A stretch of DNA of 64,000 bases from Castellaniella sp041677825. Its GTDB lineage: Bacteria; Pseudomonadota; Gammaproteobacteria; Burkholderiales; Burkholderiaceae_B. The DNA lies in the NCBI RefSeq assembly GCF_041677825.1, contig NZ_JBAYPG010000003.1, forward strand, positions 1 through 64,000, given 5' to 3'. The translations under genes and the position numbers were made by a program. The notes beneath the pieces are model-generated. The model was not told the DNA's origin. It was given only the letters and a program-made list of their open reading frames with translations, and made no database searches. This document shows positions 1 to 8,266 of the stretch, one piece after another. The first letter of the stretch is position 1. Each line of letters starts with the position of its first letter.

Positions 1-1332
1 TGCGCCGCTGCTTGTCTGTTCTCTGTCTGTCCATCGCCCGGACCTCCCGCCCTGTTGATCATGACGAGTAGTCTCGCTCGTGAAACAAGGCCAGGGAATG
101 ACGCCTCTGGCTGACCGGTTACACCACAACAGGGCGCATACCAACAAAGCCAGGCTCAGCGACCATTCGGCGGCCCATTGCATCTGGTACAGGAACAACA
201 GGTCGAGCGCGACCAGAACCAGTGCACCCACGATCCAGCCGAGCACCCGGAACCACCACAAGCCGAGGTCGAACAGACGGAAACGCAGAATACCCAGCGC
301 CACTCCGCCATAGATCACCAGAAACAGCAGAAAGCTGTACCCTTGAAGCGAGCCGGTGTCGACCTCGATCAGCTGAGGCACCATGATGAGCAGGACGAAC
401 AGGCCGATGCCGACCAGCCAGGAAAGCAGAAACCAGCGCAGCGCGGCCCGTGCCACCGGGTCGCGGTCAGAGCGCACCCACTGGACGGCAGCCAGCGCCG
501 TCACCGCCAGCAAGGCCAGGAACACGGGTACCCGGCGCGCCAGCATCATCGACTCGAACACCCCCTGCGCCTGCAACAGAAACCAGGCCGCATAGGCGCC
601 GATGATCAGGGGCCCCAGCCCCCGCCTGCCGATACGCCGCGGATACACCAGCAAGAGCGCCACCATACTGCCGCAGAACAACAAGCCGCCGCCAAAGTTC
701 ATGGTCTTCAGAAGCAGCAGCTCGGAGAGCGGGATGGCCAGCTCGCGCGTGGTGTAGACGGCGGCCCCCGGTGCAAACATGAGCACAGTGGCCCCGTTGA
801 GCAGCAGATAGCGTGCGGCCACATTGTGCGGCCGAAACGCCCAGACGCCGGCGGCGATCATCCAGGCAGAAAGCCCGACCGCCCATTGCACCCAGAAATC
901 AGCGGGAAGATCCCATACCGGCCGGTATGCCCCCTGCACAAGCGGTATGTGCTGCCCTTGCACCGTGAGCAGCCTGAATCGGGAATCCGCCTGAATCAGC
1001 GCCAACAGCCCCTGGTTCTGCAAAAATCGGCGGTATTCCGTGTAATTGGCCAGATTGCCATCAGGCTCGATGATCAGATCGAGCGCCTCGAAGTGGTGCC
1101 TGTGCGCACCGCCCTCGGCTGCAGTGAGCAGCGTGCCCACAGGGACGCCAGCAGCTGGCCCGCGACTGGCGGTTACCCGCACGGCGCCGGCAGCCTGATC
1201 CCAGGACAGGCCCAGACCCAGCCAGGGCTGCCACAGCGCGAGCCACAGTGTGGTACCCAGGACCAGCAGCCCCAGCATCAGGGCACCGGCAAAGCGGGTT
1301 GCCGGTACGAGACCGGACCGTCTGTTGATCAA
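1..1332 (-). CDS. Membrane sensor protein, probably N-terminal part of a sensor histidine kinase (partial, runs off left edge)
   Basis: The minus-strand frame stays open from a TTG at 1332 to base 1 (444 codons) and has no early ATG. It begins with an Arg-rich N-terminus and a membrane helix (about residues 14-36). A roughly 110-residue extracytoplasmic segment resembling a PDZ-like input domain follows (LGLSWDQAAG, then a PVGTLL motif), and then at least six or seven further hydrophobic helices up to about residue 405. This architecture is known from membrane sensors that carry a kinase domain after the helices; any kinase part would lie outside the window. The gene starts 17 bp after gltA, so it may be read from the sdh-gltA operon. 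The last 40 or so residues (after ALLW) look unlike protein of this type, so a frameshift near 105-135 or a wrong frame is possible. No shine-dalgarno sequence is obvious. Confidence 0.5.
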   Translation of the reverse strand, partial: MINRRSGLVPATRFAGALMLGLLVLGTTLWLALWQPWLGLGLSWDQAAGAVRVTASRGPAAGVPVGTLLTAAEGGAHRHHFEALDLIIEPDGNLANYTEYRRFLQNQGLLALIQADSRFRLLTVQGQHIPLVQGAYRPVWDLPADFWVQWAVGLSAWMIAAGVWAFRPHNVAARYLLLNGATVLMFAPGAAVYTTRELAIPLSELLLLKTMNFGGGLLFCGSMVALLLVYPRRIGRRGLGPLIIGAYAAWFLLQAQGVFESMMLARRVPVFLALLAVTALAAVQWVRSDRDPVARAALRWFLLSWLVGIGLFVLLIMVPQLIEVDTGSLQGYSFLLFLVIYGGVALGILRFRLFDLGLWWFRVLGWIVGALVLVALDLLFLYQMQWAAEWSLSLALLVCALLWCNRSARGVIPWPCFTSETTRHDQQGGRSGRWTDREQTSSGA

Positions 1333-1349
1333 GGATACCGCGTGAAAGG

Positions 1350-2645
1350 CTATTTCACGTCGCGCTCGACAGAACCCGAGTACAGCTGGCGCGGCCGGCC
1401 GATCTTGTAGTCGGGGTCGGAGAGCATCTCGTTCCATTGCGCAATCCAGCCCACGGTACGCGCCAGGGCGAAGATTGCGGTGAACAGCGACGTTGGAATG
1501 CCGATGGCGCGTTGCACGATCCCCGAATAGAAATCCACGTTCGGGTACAGCTTGCGCTCGACGAAATAGGGGTCTTCGAGGGCGATGCGCTCGAGCTCCA
1601 TCGCCAGTTTGAAGAGCGGATCGTCCTGCAGGCCCAGGGCGTCGAGCACTTCGCGGCAGGTTTCCTGCATGAGCTTGGCGCGCGGGTCGTAGTTCTTGTA
1701 GACCCGATGGCCAAAGCCCATCAAGCGGACCCCCGAGGTTTTGTCCTTGACCTGCTCCATGAACTGCCCGACCTTCTCGACCCCACCGTTGGCCAGCAGG
1801 TGTTCGAGCATGTTCAGGCAGGCCTCATTGGCCCCGCCATGCGCCGGCCCCCACAGGCACGCGACCCCGGCAGCAATCGCCGCAAACGGATTGGTGCCCG
1901 ATGAGCCGCACAGGCGTACCGTGGACGTCGAGGCGTTCTGTTCATGGTCTGCATGCAGGATGAAGATGCGATCCAGCGCACGCTCGACCACGTCGTTGAC
2001 GACGTACTCATCGCAGGGTGTGGCAAACATCATGCGCAGGAAATTACCCGTATAGGACAGGTCGTTCTGCGGATAGATGAAGGGCTGCCCGACCGAATGC
2101 TTGTAAGCCATGGCGATCAGCGTGGGCATCTTGGCAATCAGGCGAATTGCCGAGACCTCGCGGTGCCGCGGATTGGTGATGTCGGTGGAATCATGGTAGA
2201 AAGCCGACAGCGCGCCCACCAGCCCCGTCAGGACAGCCATCGGATGGGCATCGCGGCGGAACCCCTGCAGAAAGGTGTGCATCTGTTCGTGCACCAGCGT
2301 GTGATGCGTGACCAGATGATCGAACTCGCCTTTCTGCTGTGCAGTGGGCAGTTCACCATTCATGATCAAGTAGGCGACCGAAAGAAAATCGCAATGATGC
2401 GCAAGCTGGTCGATTGGATAGCCGCGATAGAGCAACTTGCCTTTTTCACCATCGATGAACGTAATGGCCGACTCGCATGACGCCGTTGCCATGAACCCCG
2501 GATCATAGGTGAACATGCCGGTCTGGCCGTACAGCTTGCGGATGTCGATCACTTCGGGGCCTATCGTCCCCTGATAGATGGGAAACTCAACAGAGGGTCG
2601 GCCATCGGTAAACGCCAGGGTGGCTTTGCTATCGGATAACTGCAT
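1350..2645 (-). CDS. gltA: Citrate synthase, type II
   Basis: 431-residue hexameric-type citrate synthase, which condenses oxaloacetate and acetyl-CoA in the TCA cycle. The catalytic and substrate-binding signatures are visible: HADHEQNAST with the conserved His, FGHRVYKNYDPRA, and a C-terminal Asp region (PNVDFYSG). The length matches the family (about 427-435). It lies 17 bp after sdhE on the same strand, as the last TCA gene of the sdhCDAB-sdhE-gltA cluster. A second, methylcitrate-type synthase (prpC) is encoded at 9.2 kb. The ATG at 2645 is the natural start. Confidence 0.97.
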   Translation of the reverse strand: MQLSDSKATLAFTDGRPSVEFPIYQGTIGPEVIDIRKLYGQTGMFTYDPGFMATASCESAITFIDGEKGKLLYRGYPIDQLAHHCDFLSVAYLIMNGELPTAQQKGEFDHLVTHHTLVHEQMHTFLQGFRRDAHPMAVLTGLVGALSAFYHDSTDITNPRHREVSAIRLIAKMPTLIAMAYKHSVGQPFIYPQNDLSYTGNFLRMMFATPCDEYVVNDVVERALDRIFILHADHEQNASTSTVRLCGSSGTNPFAAIAAGVACLWGPAHGGANEACLNMLEHLLANGGVEKVGQFMEQVKDKTSGVRLMGFGHRVYKNYDPRAKLMQETCREVLDALGLQDDPLFKLAMELERIALEDPYFVERKLYPNVDFYSGIVQRAIGIPTSLFTAIFALARTVGWIAQWNEMLSDPDYKIGRPRQLYSGSVERDVK

Positions 2646-2662
2646 GGGGGTTTCCTTTGTAA

Positions 2663-2926
2663 TTACAGCGACTTCATCTGCCCGACAAGACGCCGGATAT
2701 CCGGCTGGTCCCAGACGCCCGAAAGATCCGCGCGCCCCAGGAGCACATCGAGCAAGGCATTGTCGTCCATTTCGAACAACTGTGTCAGGGCCTGCACGTC
2801 GGCTTCGGTCAGGCGGGCCTCGAAGGCATCGAGAAAACGCGTGAGAATGAGATCGTTTTCCAGCAGGCCGCGGCGCGCGCGCCAGCGCAGGCGCGCGCGC
2901 GCGAGTTCAGACAACGAATCGGACAT
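2663..2926 (-). CDS. sdhE: Succinate dehydrogenase flavinylation factor SdhE
   Basis: Small 87-residue protein of the SdhE/YgfY (TPR_div1) family, which helps attach FAD covalently to SdhA. The family's RGxxE motif appears as RRGLLEND at about residues 18-25. The rest is a small helical domain with acidic patches (EMDDNALLD). It lies 9 bp after sdhB and 17 bp before gltA, the usual position in betaproteobacteria. Confidence 0.93.
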   Translation of the reverse strand: MSDSLSELARARLRWRARRGLLENDLILTRFLDAFEARLTEADVQALTQLFEMDDNALLDVLLGRADLSGVWDQPDIRRLVGQMKSL

Positions 2927-2935
2927 GCCGGCCCC

Positions 2936-3652
2936 TCAGACCGTACGGCGCACGAGCATTTCCTTGATCTTGCTGATGGCCAGCGATGGGTTCAGGCCCT
3001 TCGGACAGACATCGGTGCAATTCATGATGGTGTGGCAGCGGAACAGGCGATAGGGATCCTCGAGGTCGTCGAGGCGTTCGGCCGTCGCGTCATCGCGGGA
3101 ATCGGCAATGAAGCGATAGGCCTGCAGCAGGCCGGCTGGCCCCACGAATTTGTCGGGGTTCCACCAGAACGACGGGCAGGCCGTGGAACAGCAGCCACAC
3201 AGGATGCATTCATACAGGCCGTTGAGTTCCTCGCGCTCTTCGGGCGACTGCAGACGCTCTTTCTCGGGCGGCGGGGTATCGTTGATGAGAAATGGCTTGA
3301 TCGAGTGGTATTGATCGAAGAAGAACGTCATGTCGACGATCAGGTCGCGCACCACGGGCAGCCCCGGCAGGGGCTTGAGCACGATGGGCTCTTTGAGGGT
3401 GCGCAGATTGGTGGTGCAGGCCAGACCATTCTTGCCATTGATGTTGATGGCATCCGAGCCACAGACCCCTTCGCGGCAGGAACGCCGCAAGGCGAGGCTG
3501 TCATCGACCTCGTTCTTGATGCGCAGGATGGCATCGAGCAGCATCTTGTCGGTAGGCTGCAGCTCGACCTCGATCTTCTGCATGTAGGGCCGCTCGTCCT
3601 TGTCGGGGTCGTAACGGTAGATCTCGAATTTCATGGTACGTTTTTCACTCAT
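2936..3652 (-). CDS. sdhB: Succinate dehydrogenase iron-sulfur subunit
   Basis: 238 residues. The N-terminal plant-type ferredoxin domain carries the [2Fe-2S] cysteines (CREGVCGSDAININGKNG, then ACTT). The C-terminal domain carries CILCGCCSTACPS and CHTIMNCTDVCPKG for the [4Fe-4S] and [3Fe-4S] clusters. It passes electrons from the SdhA flavin to the membrane quinone site. It starts 12 bp after sdhA. The ATG at 3652 gives MSEKRTMKFEIYRYDP; the second ATG at 3634 is a possible alternative. Confidence 0.97.
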   Translation of the reverse strand: MSEKRTMKFEIYRYDPDKDERPYMQKIEVELQPTDKMLLDAILRIKNEVDDSLALRRSCREGVCGSDAININGKNGLACTTNLRTLKEPIVLKPLPGLPVVRDLIVDMTFFFDQYHSIKPFLINDTPPPEKERLQSPEEREELNGLYECILCGCCSTACPSFWWNPDKFVGPAGLLQAYRFIADSRDDATAERLDDLEDPYRLFRCHTIMNCTDVCPKGLNPSLAISKIKEMLVRRTV

Positions 3653-3664
3653 GGCAATATCCAG

Positions 3665-5440
3665 TCAGAAGGTGCGCGGCTTGGGTGCGATGGTGTCCAC
3701 CGTGAGCGGCTTCATGCGTACCGGCGCGTAGTCGAGCCGGTCGTCGGGCGAGAACCACAACGTATGCCTGAGCCAGTTCTCGTCATCACGCTCGGGGTAA
3801 TCGTCCAGGGCATGCGCCCCGCGCGACTCGAGGCGATTGGCCGCCGACCGGGTGGTTGCCCGCGCGACTTCGATCATGTTGGTGAGCTCGAGTGCCTCGA
3901 TGCGCGCCGTGTTGAAGACCTTGGACTTGTCGGCGTAATACACCGAATCCACCTCGGACACCATGTCGGCGATCACCTTCTCGCCCTCTTTGAGCACATC
4001 CAGTGTGCGGAAGACACCGCAATGCCCTTGCATGGCCACCTGCATCTTGTGGATCACATCCTGGGTCCGTTCACCCGATGTACGCGCCTCGAGGCGGTTG
4101 ACCCGATCGAGCGAGGCTTCGATGTCGGTATCGGGCAAGGGTTCATGTTCGTGCTGGCGCTCGGGATGCTGATTGACGATGAAGTTGCCCGCCGAGCGGC
4201 CGAACACCACGATGTCCAGCAAGGAGTTGGTACCCAGGCGATTGGCCCCGTGCACCGATGTGGCCGCGCATTCGCCGATGGCATACAGGCCCTTGACGAT
4301 CTGCTCTTCGCCGTTGACGCGCGTAAGGACCTGACCATGGTAATTGGCCGGTATGCCGCCCATCTGGTAGTGAATGGTCGGTACCACCGGGATCGGATCC
4401 TTGATGGGGTCTACGTTGGCAAATTTGATGGCCAATTCGCGGATGGCTGGCAGCCGCTTCATGATGGTCTCGGCGCCCAGGTGATCGAGCTTGAGCAGCA
4501 CGTAGCTGCCATCGCCGCAGCCACGGCCTTCCTTGATTTCCTGATCCATCGAGCGCGAGACGAAGTCGCGTGGCGCCAGATCCTTGAGGTGCGGCGCATA
4601 GCGCTCCATGAAGCGCTCGCCGTCCTTGTTGAGCAGGAAACCGCCCTCACCGCGCACGCCTTCGGTGATCAACACCCCCGCACCCGCGACCCCGGTCGGA
4701 TGAAACTGCCAGAATTCCAGATCCTGCAGCGGGATGCCGGCACGCGCGGCCATGCCCAGACCATCGCCCGTATTGATGAAGGCGTTCGTGGTGGATGCCC
4801 AGATGCGCCCCGAGCCGCCGGTGGCCAGCACTGTATGCTTGGCTTCAAGCACATAGATCTCGCCGGTTTCCATTTCGAGCGCCGTGACGCCCAGGATATC
4901 GCCCGCATTGTTGCGCAGCAGATCGAGCGCCATCCATTCGACGAAGAATTGCGTGTGGGCGGCCACATTGCGCTGATAGAGTGTATGCAGCATGGCATGG
5001 CCGGTGCGGTCGGCCGCCGCACAGGCCCGCTGCACAGGGGTTTCGCCGAAGTGCGAGGTATGGCCGCCGAAAGGGCGCTGGTAAATCGTGCCGTCGGGAT
5101 TGCGATCGAAGGGCATGCCGAAGTGCTCGAGTTCGTAGACCACGCTGGGTGCCTCGCGCACCATGAACTCGATGGCGTCCTGGTCGCCCAGCCAGTCGGA
5201 CCCCTTGATCGTGTCGTACATGTGCCATTGCCAATGGTCTTCGCTCATGTTGCCGATCGAGGCGCTGATGCCACCCTGGGCTGCCACGGTATGCGAGCGG
5301 GTCGGAAAGACCTTGGAGAGCACGGCCACCGACAGGCCGGCCTGGGATAACTGCAGCGCGCAGCGCAGACCGGCCCCGCCGGCGCCCACCACCACGACAT
5401 CGTACTGGCGGCGAGGGAGTGATTTCTTGACAGCTGTCAC
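3665..5440 (-). CDS. sdhA: Succinate dehydrogenase flavoprotein subunit
   Basis: 591 residues if started at GTG 5440, one base after the sdhD stop. A longer frame reaches a TTG at 5467 inside sdhD but adds residues not expected for the family. The dinucleotide-binding motif is VVVGAGGAGLRC, and the His for covalent FAD is in RSHTVAAQGG. The active-site region includes HGANRLGTNSLLDIVVFGR. The size matches E. coli SdhA (588). It oxidises succinate to fumarate as part of complex II on the inner face of the membrane. A GGAG about ten bases upstream supports the GTG start. Confidence 0.96.
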   Translation of the reverse strand: MTAVKKSLPRRQYDVVVVGAGGAGLRCALQLSQAGLSVAVLSKVFPTRSHTVAAQGGISASIGNMSEDHWQWHMYDTIKGSDWLGDQDAIEFMVREAPSVVYELEHFGMPFDRNPDGTIYQRPFGGHTSHFGETPVQRACAAADRTGHAMLHTLYQRNVAAHTQFFVEWMALDLLRNNAGDILGVTALEMETGEIYVLEAKHTVLATGGSGRIWASTTNAFINTGDGLGMAARAGIPLQDLEFWQFHPTGVAGAGVLITEGVRGEGGFLLNKDGERFMERYAPHLKDLAPRDFVSRSMDQEIKEGRGCGDGSYVLLKLDHLGAETIMKRLPAIRELAIKFANVDPIKDPIPVVPTIHYQMGGIPANYHGQVLTRVNGEEQIVKGLYAIGECAATSVHGANRLGTNSLLDIVVFGRSAGNFIVNQHPERQHEHEPLPDTDIEASLDRVNRLEARTSGERTQDVIHKMQVAMQGHCGVFRTLDVLKEGEKVIADMVSEVDSVYYADKSKVFNTARIEALELTNMIEVARATTRSAANRLESRGAHALDDYPERDDENWLRHTLWFSPDDRLDYAPVRMKPLTVDTIAPKPRTF

Positions 5441-5441
5441 G

Positions 5442-5822
5442 TTAGAGACTCCAGAGAACTTGACCAAAGAAGACCACGGCGGCCACCAGCCACAACGCCG
5501 TCAGGACTTGCAGGAACAGGCGCAGACCATCGGAATGGGCATAGTCCATCCAGATGTCGCGGACCCCGATCCAGGCGTGCCAGGCCAGGGAAAGAAAAGC
5601 CAATGTGGCCAGCAGCTGACCCAGCGGCAGGGTACCCACCGTGAATGTGAAGAAGGCACGCCAGGATTCGAAATCCAGTTGCGGGACGAACACCGCATAC
5701 AGGACCAATATGAGGGTATAGACCGCCATGATGACGGCAGTGGCCCGCTGGACGATGAAATCCCGCGTGCCATAGTGTGCGCCCACCACCAGGCGCCGGC
5801 GACCAATGCGTTCGTGACCCAT
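5442..5822 (-). CDS. sdhD: Succinate dehydrogenase membrane anchor subunit SdhD
   Basis: 126 residues with three hydrophobic helices (about 33-53, 65-87 and 97-122). It is the SdhD-type anchor that, with SdhC, binds haem b and ubiquinone. Characteristic features are the N-terminal GARRLVVGAHYGTRDFI stretch and the His in LAWHAWIGVRDIWMDY. The ATG shares one base with the sdhC stop (TAATG), and the stop is one base from sdhA's GTG, so expression is likely to be coupled. Confidence 0.93.
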   Translation of the reverse strand: MGHERIGRRRLVVGAHYGTRDFIVQRATAVIMAVYTLILVLYAVFVPQLDFESWRAFFTFTVGTLPLGQLLATLAFLSLAWHAWIGVRDIWMDYAHSDGLRLFLQVLTALWLVAAVVFFGQVLWSL

Positions 5823-6238
5823 TACCAGGCTCCAAAAAGTTTCAGTCCGAAGATGACCGTGAGCACCAGCGCCACACCGATGACCACGGCCCCCGAGCGT
5901 TGTGAGGCTTCACGATCGACCCCCATGTGCAGATCGAGCGTGAGATAGCGGATGCCGGCACAGAAATGATGGAAATATCCCCACATGAGCACCAGCAGCA
6001 CCAGCTTGCACAGCGGGTTGGCGACCCAGGCCTGCATGCTGGCGAAGGTGTCGGGCGATTGCACGCTTTGTGCGAACAAAGGCACCAGAACGACGGGCAG
6101 GGCCAGGAACAGCAGGGCGCCGCTGATGCGGTGCAGGATGGACGCCTGCGCAGCGGGTGGCTGCTTGATGCCGAACAGCAGATCCTTCAACCCCAGGTTG
6201 CGGAACTGCGGGCGCGGCTTGGTGACTGAGTCAGACAT
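5822..6238 (-). CDS. sdhC: Succinate dehydrogenase cytochrome b556 subunit SdhC
   Basis: 138 residues from ATG 6238 (MSDSVTKPRPQ); an upstream in-frame start would add 14 unconvincing residues. The SdhC signatures are ASILHRISGALLFLALP (quinone-site Ser/Arg region) and GYFHHFCAGIRYLTLD, which contains the haem-ligand His. Three membrane helices are visible. It is the first gene of the sdh operon, 66 bp after the co-directional GntR regulator. Confidence 0.94.
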   Translation of the reverse strand: MSDSVTKPRPQFRNLGLKDLLFGIKQPPAAQASILHRISGALLFLALPVVLVPLFAQSVQSPDTFASMQAWVANPLCKLVLLVLMWGYFHHFCAGIRYLTLDLHMGVDREASQRSGAVVIGVALVLTVIFGLKLFGAW

Positions 6239-6284
6239 GATGGCCTCGTAGGTAATGGAAAAGACAAAGCGGTTCGGCATCCGG

Positions 6285-6313
6285 TATTTTGACGCATCCG
6301 GCGCTCAATTCAA
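6285..6313 (-). promoter_or_regulatory. Weak candidate sigma-70 promoter for sdhCDAB
   Basis: On the minus strand TTGAAT (6313-6308) and AAAATA (6290-6285) are 17 bp apart, just upstream of sdhC and overlapping the end of the GntR gene. The -35 fits well and the -10 only poorly. The operon may instead be read through from the regulator promoter. Confidence 0.25.
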
Positions 6314-7075
6314 ACTGTTGCGGTAATGGTGATGCTCAGTGACATAGTGGCCTCTGCGCAATTCCATGGGGCGATCGCCATAGGTATAGGCGACCCGCTC
6401 GACCTGCAACAGGGGGCTGCCAGGCGGGACCCGAAGGTAGTCGGACAAGGCCGGGTCGGCTGCGACCGCACGCAATTTTTCTTCGGCGCGCACCATGCTG
6501 ACGCCAAATTCGGTTTCAAAGAAAGCATACACCGGACCCTGGAAGCGCAACAGGGATTCGAGGGCAAGACCCTTGAAAATGCTGCCGGGCAGCCAGATAT
6601 CGTCGAAAATCGTGGGGATGTCATTGAAGGACAGCACCCGGCGCAGGTTGACCACGGCATCGCCCGGGCGCAGTTCGAGCGCCATGGCCACGTCGGCACT
6701 GGCGCGCAGGCGGCGACAATCGAGCAGCCGGTTGCTCGCTACCGGCTGATGGCCGTCATCGGGTGCCAGGCGCAGGAAACGGTAGCGCACCCTGGGCTCG
6801 CTGTGCGTGGCGACGAAGGTGCCCTTGCCCTGGCGCCGGATCAGGAGATTATCGGCCGCCAGATCGTCGATGGCCTTGCGCACGGTACCCTGGCTGACCT
6901 GGAATCGTGCCGCCAGATCGAGTTCACTGGGGATGGCCTCGCCGGGCTTCCATTCGCCGCGATCGAGGCCCTGCAGAATGAGCCCCTTGATCTGCTGATA
7001 CAGTGGACTGAAGGCAGCGCCATGGGCAGGGCGGCCAGGTGGTTGTGAACGGTCGATCAATGCGGTTTCGGACAT
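6305..7075 (-). CDS. GntR family transcriptional regulator, HutC/UTRA type
   Basis: 256 residues from ATG 7075 (MSETALIDRS). The winged helix-turn-helix covers about residues 25-95, with GEAIPSELDLAARFQVSQGTVRKAIDDL as recognition region and RRQGKGTFVA as wing. A UTRA ligand-binding domain follows (about 105-245, PTIFDDIWLPGSIFKGL). A frame extending upstream through mdh is an antisense artefact. The gene is divergent from mdh across 186 bp and co-directional with sdhCDAB. A perfect palindrome in the divergent region (7164-7184) recurs upstream of acnB, so it probably controls mdh-prpBCD, acnB and itself. The inducer is unknown; a methylcitrate-cycle or TCA intermediate is plausible. Confidence 0.9.
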   Translation of the reverse strand: MSETALIDRSQPPGRPAHGAAFSPLYQQIKGLILQGLDRGEWKPGEAIPSELDLAARFQVSQGTVRKAIDDLAADNLLIRRQGKGTFVATHSEPRVRYRFLRLAPDDGHQPVASNRLLDCRRLRASADVAMALELRPGDAVVNLRRVLSFNDIPTIFDDIWLPGSIFKGLALESLLRFQGPVYAFFETEFGVSMVRAEEKLRAVAADPALSDYLRVPPGSPLLQVERVAYTYGDRPMELRRGHYVTEHHHYRNSLN

Positions 7076-7163
7076 GGAGTGAGCAGTGCGGCAGCGCAAC
7101 CCTCTGGCAGGCTGAAGACACGGCATTTTCGCACTTTGGACCCCTACTGTCCAACACTCTTCT

Positions 7164-7184
7164 GTCTTATATAAGATATAAGAC
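7164..7184. promoter_or_regulatory. Perfect palindromic operator upstream of mdh
   Basis: Nine-base arms GTCTTATAT and ATATAAGAC flank a 3-base centre (AAG). The same 21-bp core, in the opposite orientation of its centre, recurs at 12285-12305. It ends two bases before the predicted mdh -35. Symmetric AT-rich operators of this size are usual for GntR/HutC repressors. The regulator is encoded 90 bp away. Confidence 0.75.
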
Positions 7185-7186
7185 CC

Positions 7187-7216
7187 TTGACGAACAATAG
7201 TGGAATACACTATCCT
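7187..7216 (+). promoter_or_regulatory. Candidate promoter of mdh-prpBCD
   Basis: TTGACG (7187-7192) and TATCCT (7211-7216) are separated by 18 bp, with the mdh ATG at 7262. The operator lies directly upstream of the -35, the same geometry as at acnB. Confidence 0.5.
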
Positions 7217-7261
7217 TTTTCGCGCCTTCCGGCCAACCCCCTCATTCAATCGGAGAAAACC

Positions 7262-8251
7262 ATGACCAAACCCGCCATGCGTGTTGCTGTCACCGGAGCC
7301 GCTGGCCAGATCGGCTATGCATTGCTTTTTCGCATCGCTTCGGGTGCCATGCTTGGCCCGGACCAGCCCGTGATCCTGCAATTGCTCGAGATTCCCGATG
7401 AACGCGCCCAGCAGGCACTCAAGGGGGTGATGATGGAGCTCGAGGACTGCGCCTTTCCACTCCTGGCCGGCATGAGCGCGCACAGCGATCCACGCACGGC
7501 CTTTGCGGACGCCGACATCGCCCTGCTGGTGGGCGCCCGGCCCCGCAGCAAGGGGATGGAACGCAAGGATCTGCTGCAGGTCAACGCGCAGATCTTCACG
7601 GCCCAGGGCAAAGCCCTGAACGAAGTGGCCAGCCGCAATGTCAAGGTGCTGGTCGTGGGCAATCCGGCAAATACCAATGCCTACATTGCGATGAAATCCG
7701 CGCCCGACCTGCCGGCCAGGAACTTCACGGCCATGCTGCGCCTGGACCACAACCGCGCCCTGTCGCAGATCGCTGCAAAGACCGGCAAGGCCGTGGCCGA
7801 CATCCGCCAGCTGGTCGTCTGGGGCAACCACTCGCCCACCATGTATCCCGACACCCGCTTTGCGACCATCGACGGCCAGCCCGTGCAGGCCTTGATCAAC
7901 GACGAGGCCTGGATCCGCGATACCTTCATCCCCACAGTCGGCAAGCGCGGCGCGGCCATCATCGAAGCCCGCGGCCTGTCCTCGGCCGCATCGGCCGCCA
8001 ACGCCGCCATCTGCCATGTGCGCGACTGGATGCTGGGCAGCCAGGGCCAGTGGGTTACGATGGGCGTACCCTCCGACGGCTCGTATGGCATTCCCGAAGG
8101 CATCATCTATGGCGTGCCCGTGATCACCGAAGGCGGCGAATACACCCGCGTCGCAGGGCTGGATATCGACGCCTTCTCGCGCGAGCGCATGGATCACACG
8201 CTGAACGAACTGCTCGAAGAGCGCGACGGCGTGGCCGACCTGCTCAAATAA
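7262..8251 (+). CDS. mdh: Malate dehydrogenase
   Basis: 329 residues, NAD-dependent malate/oxaloacetate interconversion. The N-terminal Rossmann motif is VAVTGAAGQIGYALLFRIA. GARPRSKGMERKDLL holds the substrate Arg residues of the mobile loop, NPANTNAY and the LDHNRALSQ stretch line the active site, and the catalytic His is in VVWGNHSPTMYPD. It belongs to the roughly 327-residue type with the PRSKGMxRxDLL loop common in betaproteobacteria. It is the first gene of a plus-strand run with prpB (15 bp later), prpC and prpD, so oxaloacetate supply and the methylcitrate cycle appear co-expressed. Confidence 0.97.
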   Translation: MTKPAMRVAVTGAAGQIGYALLFRIASGAMLGPDQPVILQLLEIPDERAQQALKGVMMELEDCAFPLLAGMSAHSDPRTAFADADIALLVGARPRSKGMERKDLLQVNAQIFTAQGKALNEVASRNVKVLVVGNPANTNAYIAMKSAPDLPARNFTAMLRLDHNRALSQIAAKTGKAVADIRQLVVWGNHSPTMYPDTRFATIDGQPVQALINDEAWIRDTFIPTVGKRGAAIIEARGLSSAASAANAAICHVRDWMLGSQGQWVTMGVPSDGSYGIPEGIIYGVPVITEGGEYTRVAGLDIDAFSRERMDHTLNELLEERDGVADLLK

Positions 8252-8266
8252 CCCGGAGACCCCGTC

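Noticed and set aside
178..1410. 410-codon plus-strand open frame, rich in Gln/His/Arg/Pro
   Set aside because: It is antisense to the membrane sensor gene and the end of gltA; the composition is typical of a shadow frame in GC-rich DNA.
3032..5350. 772-codon plus-strand open frame
   Set aside because: It is antisense to sdhB and sdhA, which are unmistakable; there is no family resemblance or RBS.
5438..5467. TTG at 5467 as sdhA start
   Set aside because: It would overlap sdhD by 26 bases and add non-family residues; GTG 5440 has a GGAG and normal length.
7076..8197. Upstream extension of the GntR frame to a 630-residue protein
   Set aside because: The extra residues are antisense to mdh and contain no domain; the regulator has a normal start at 7075.
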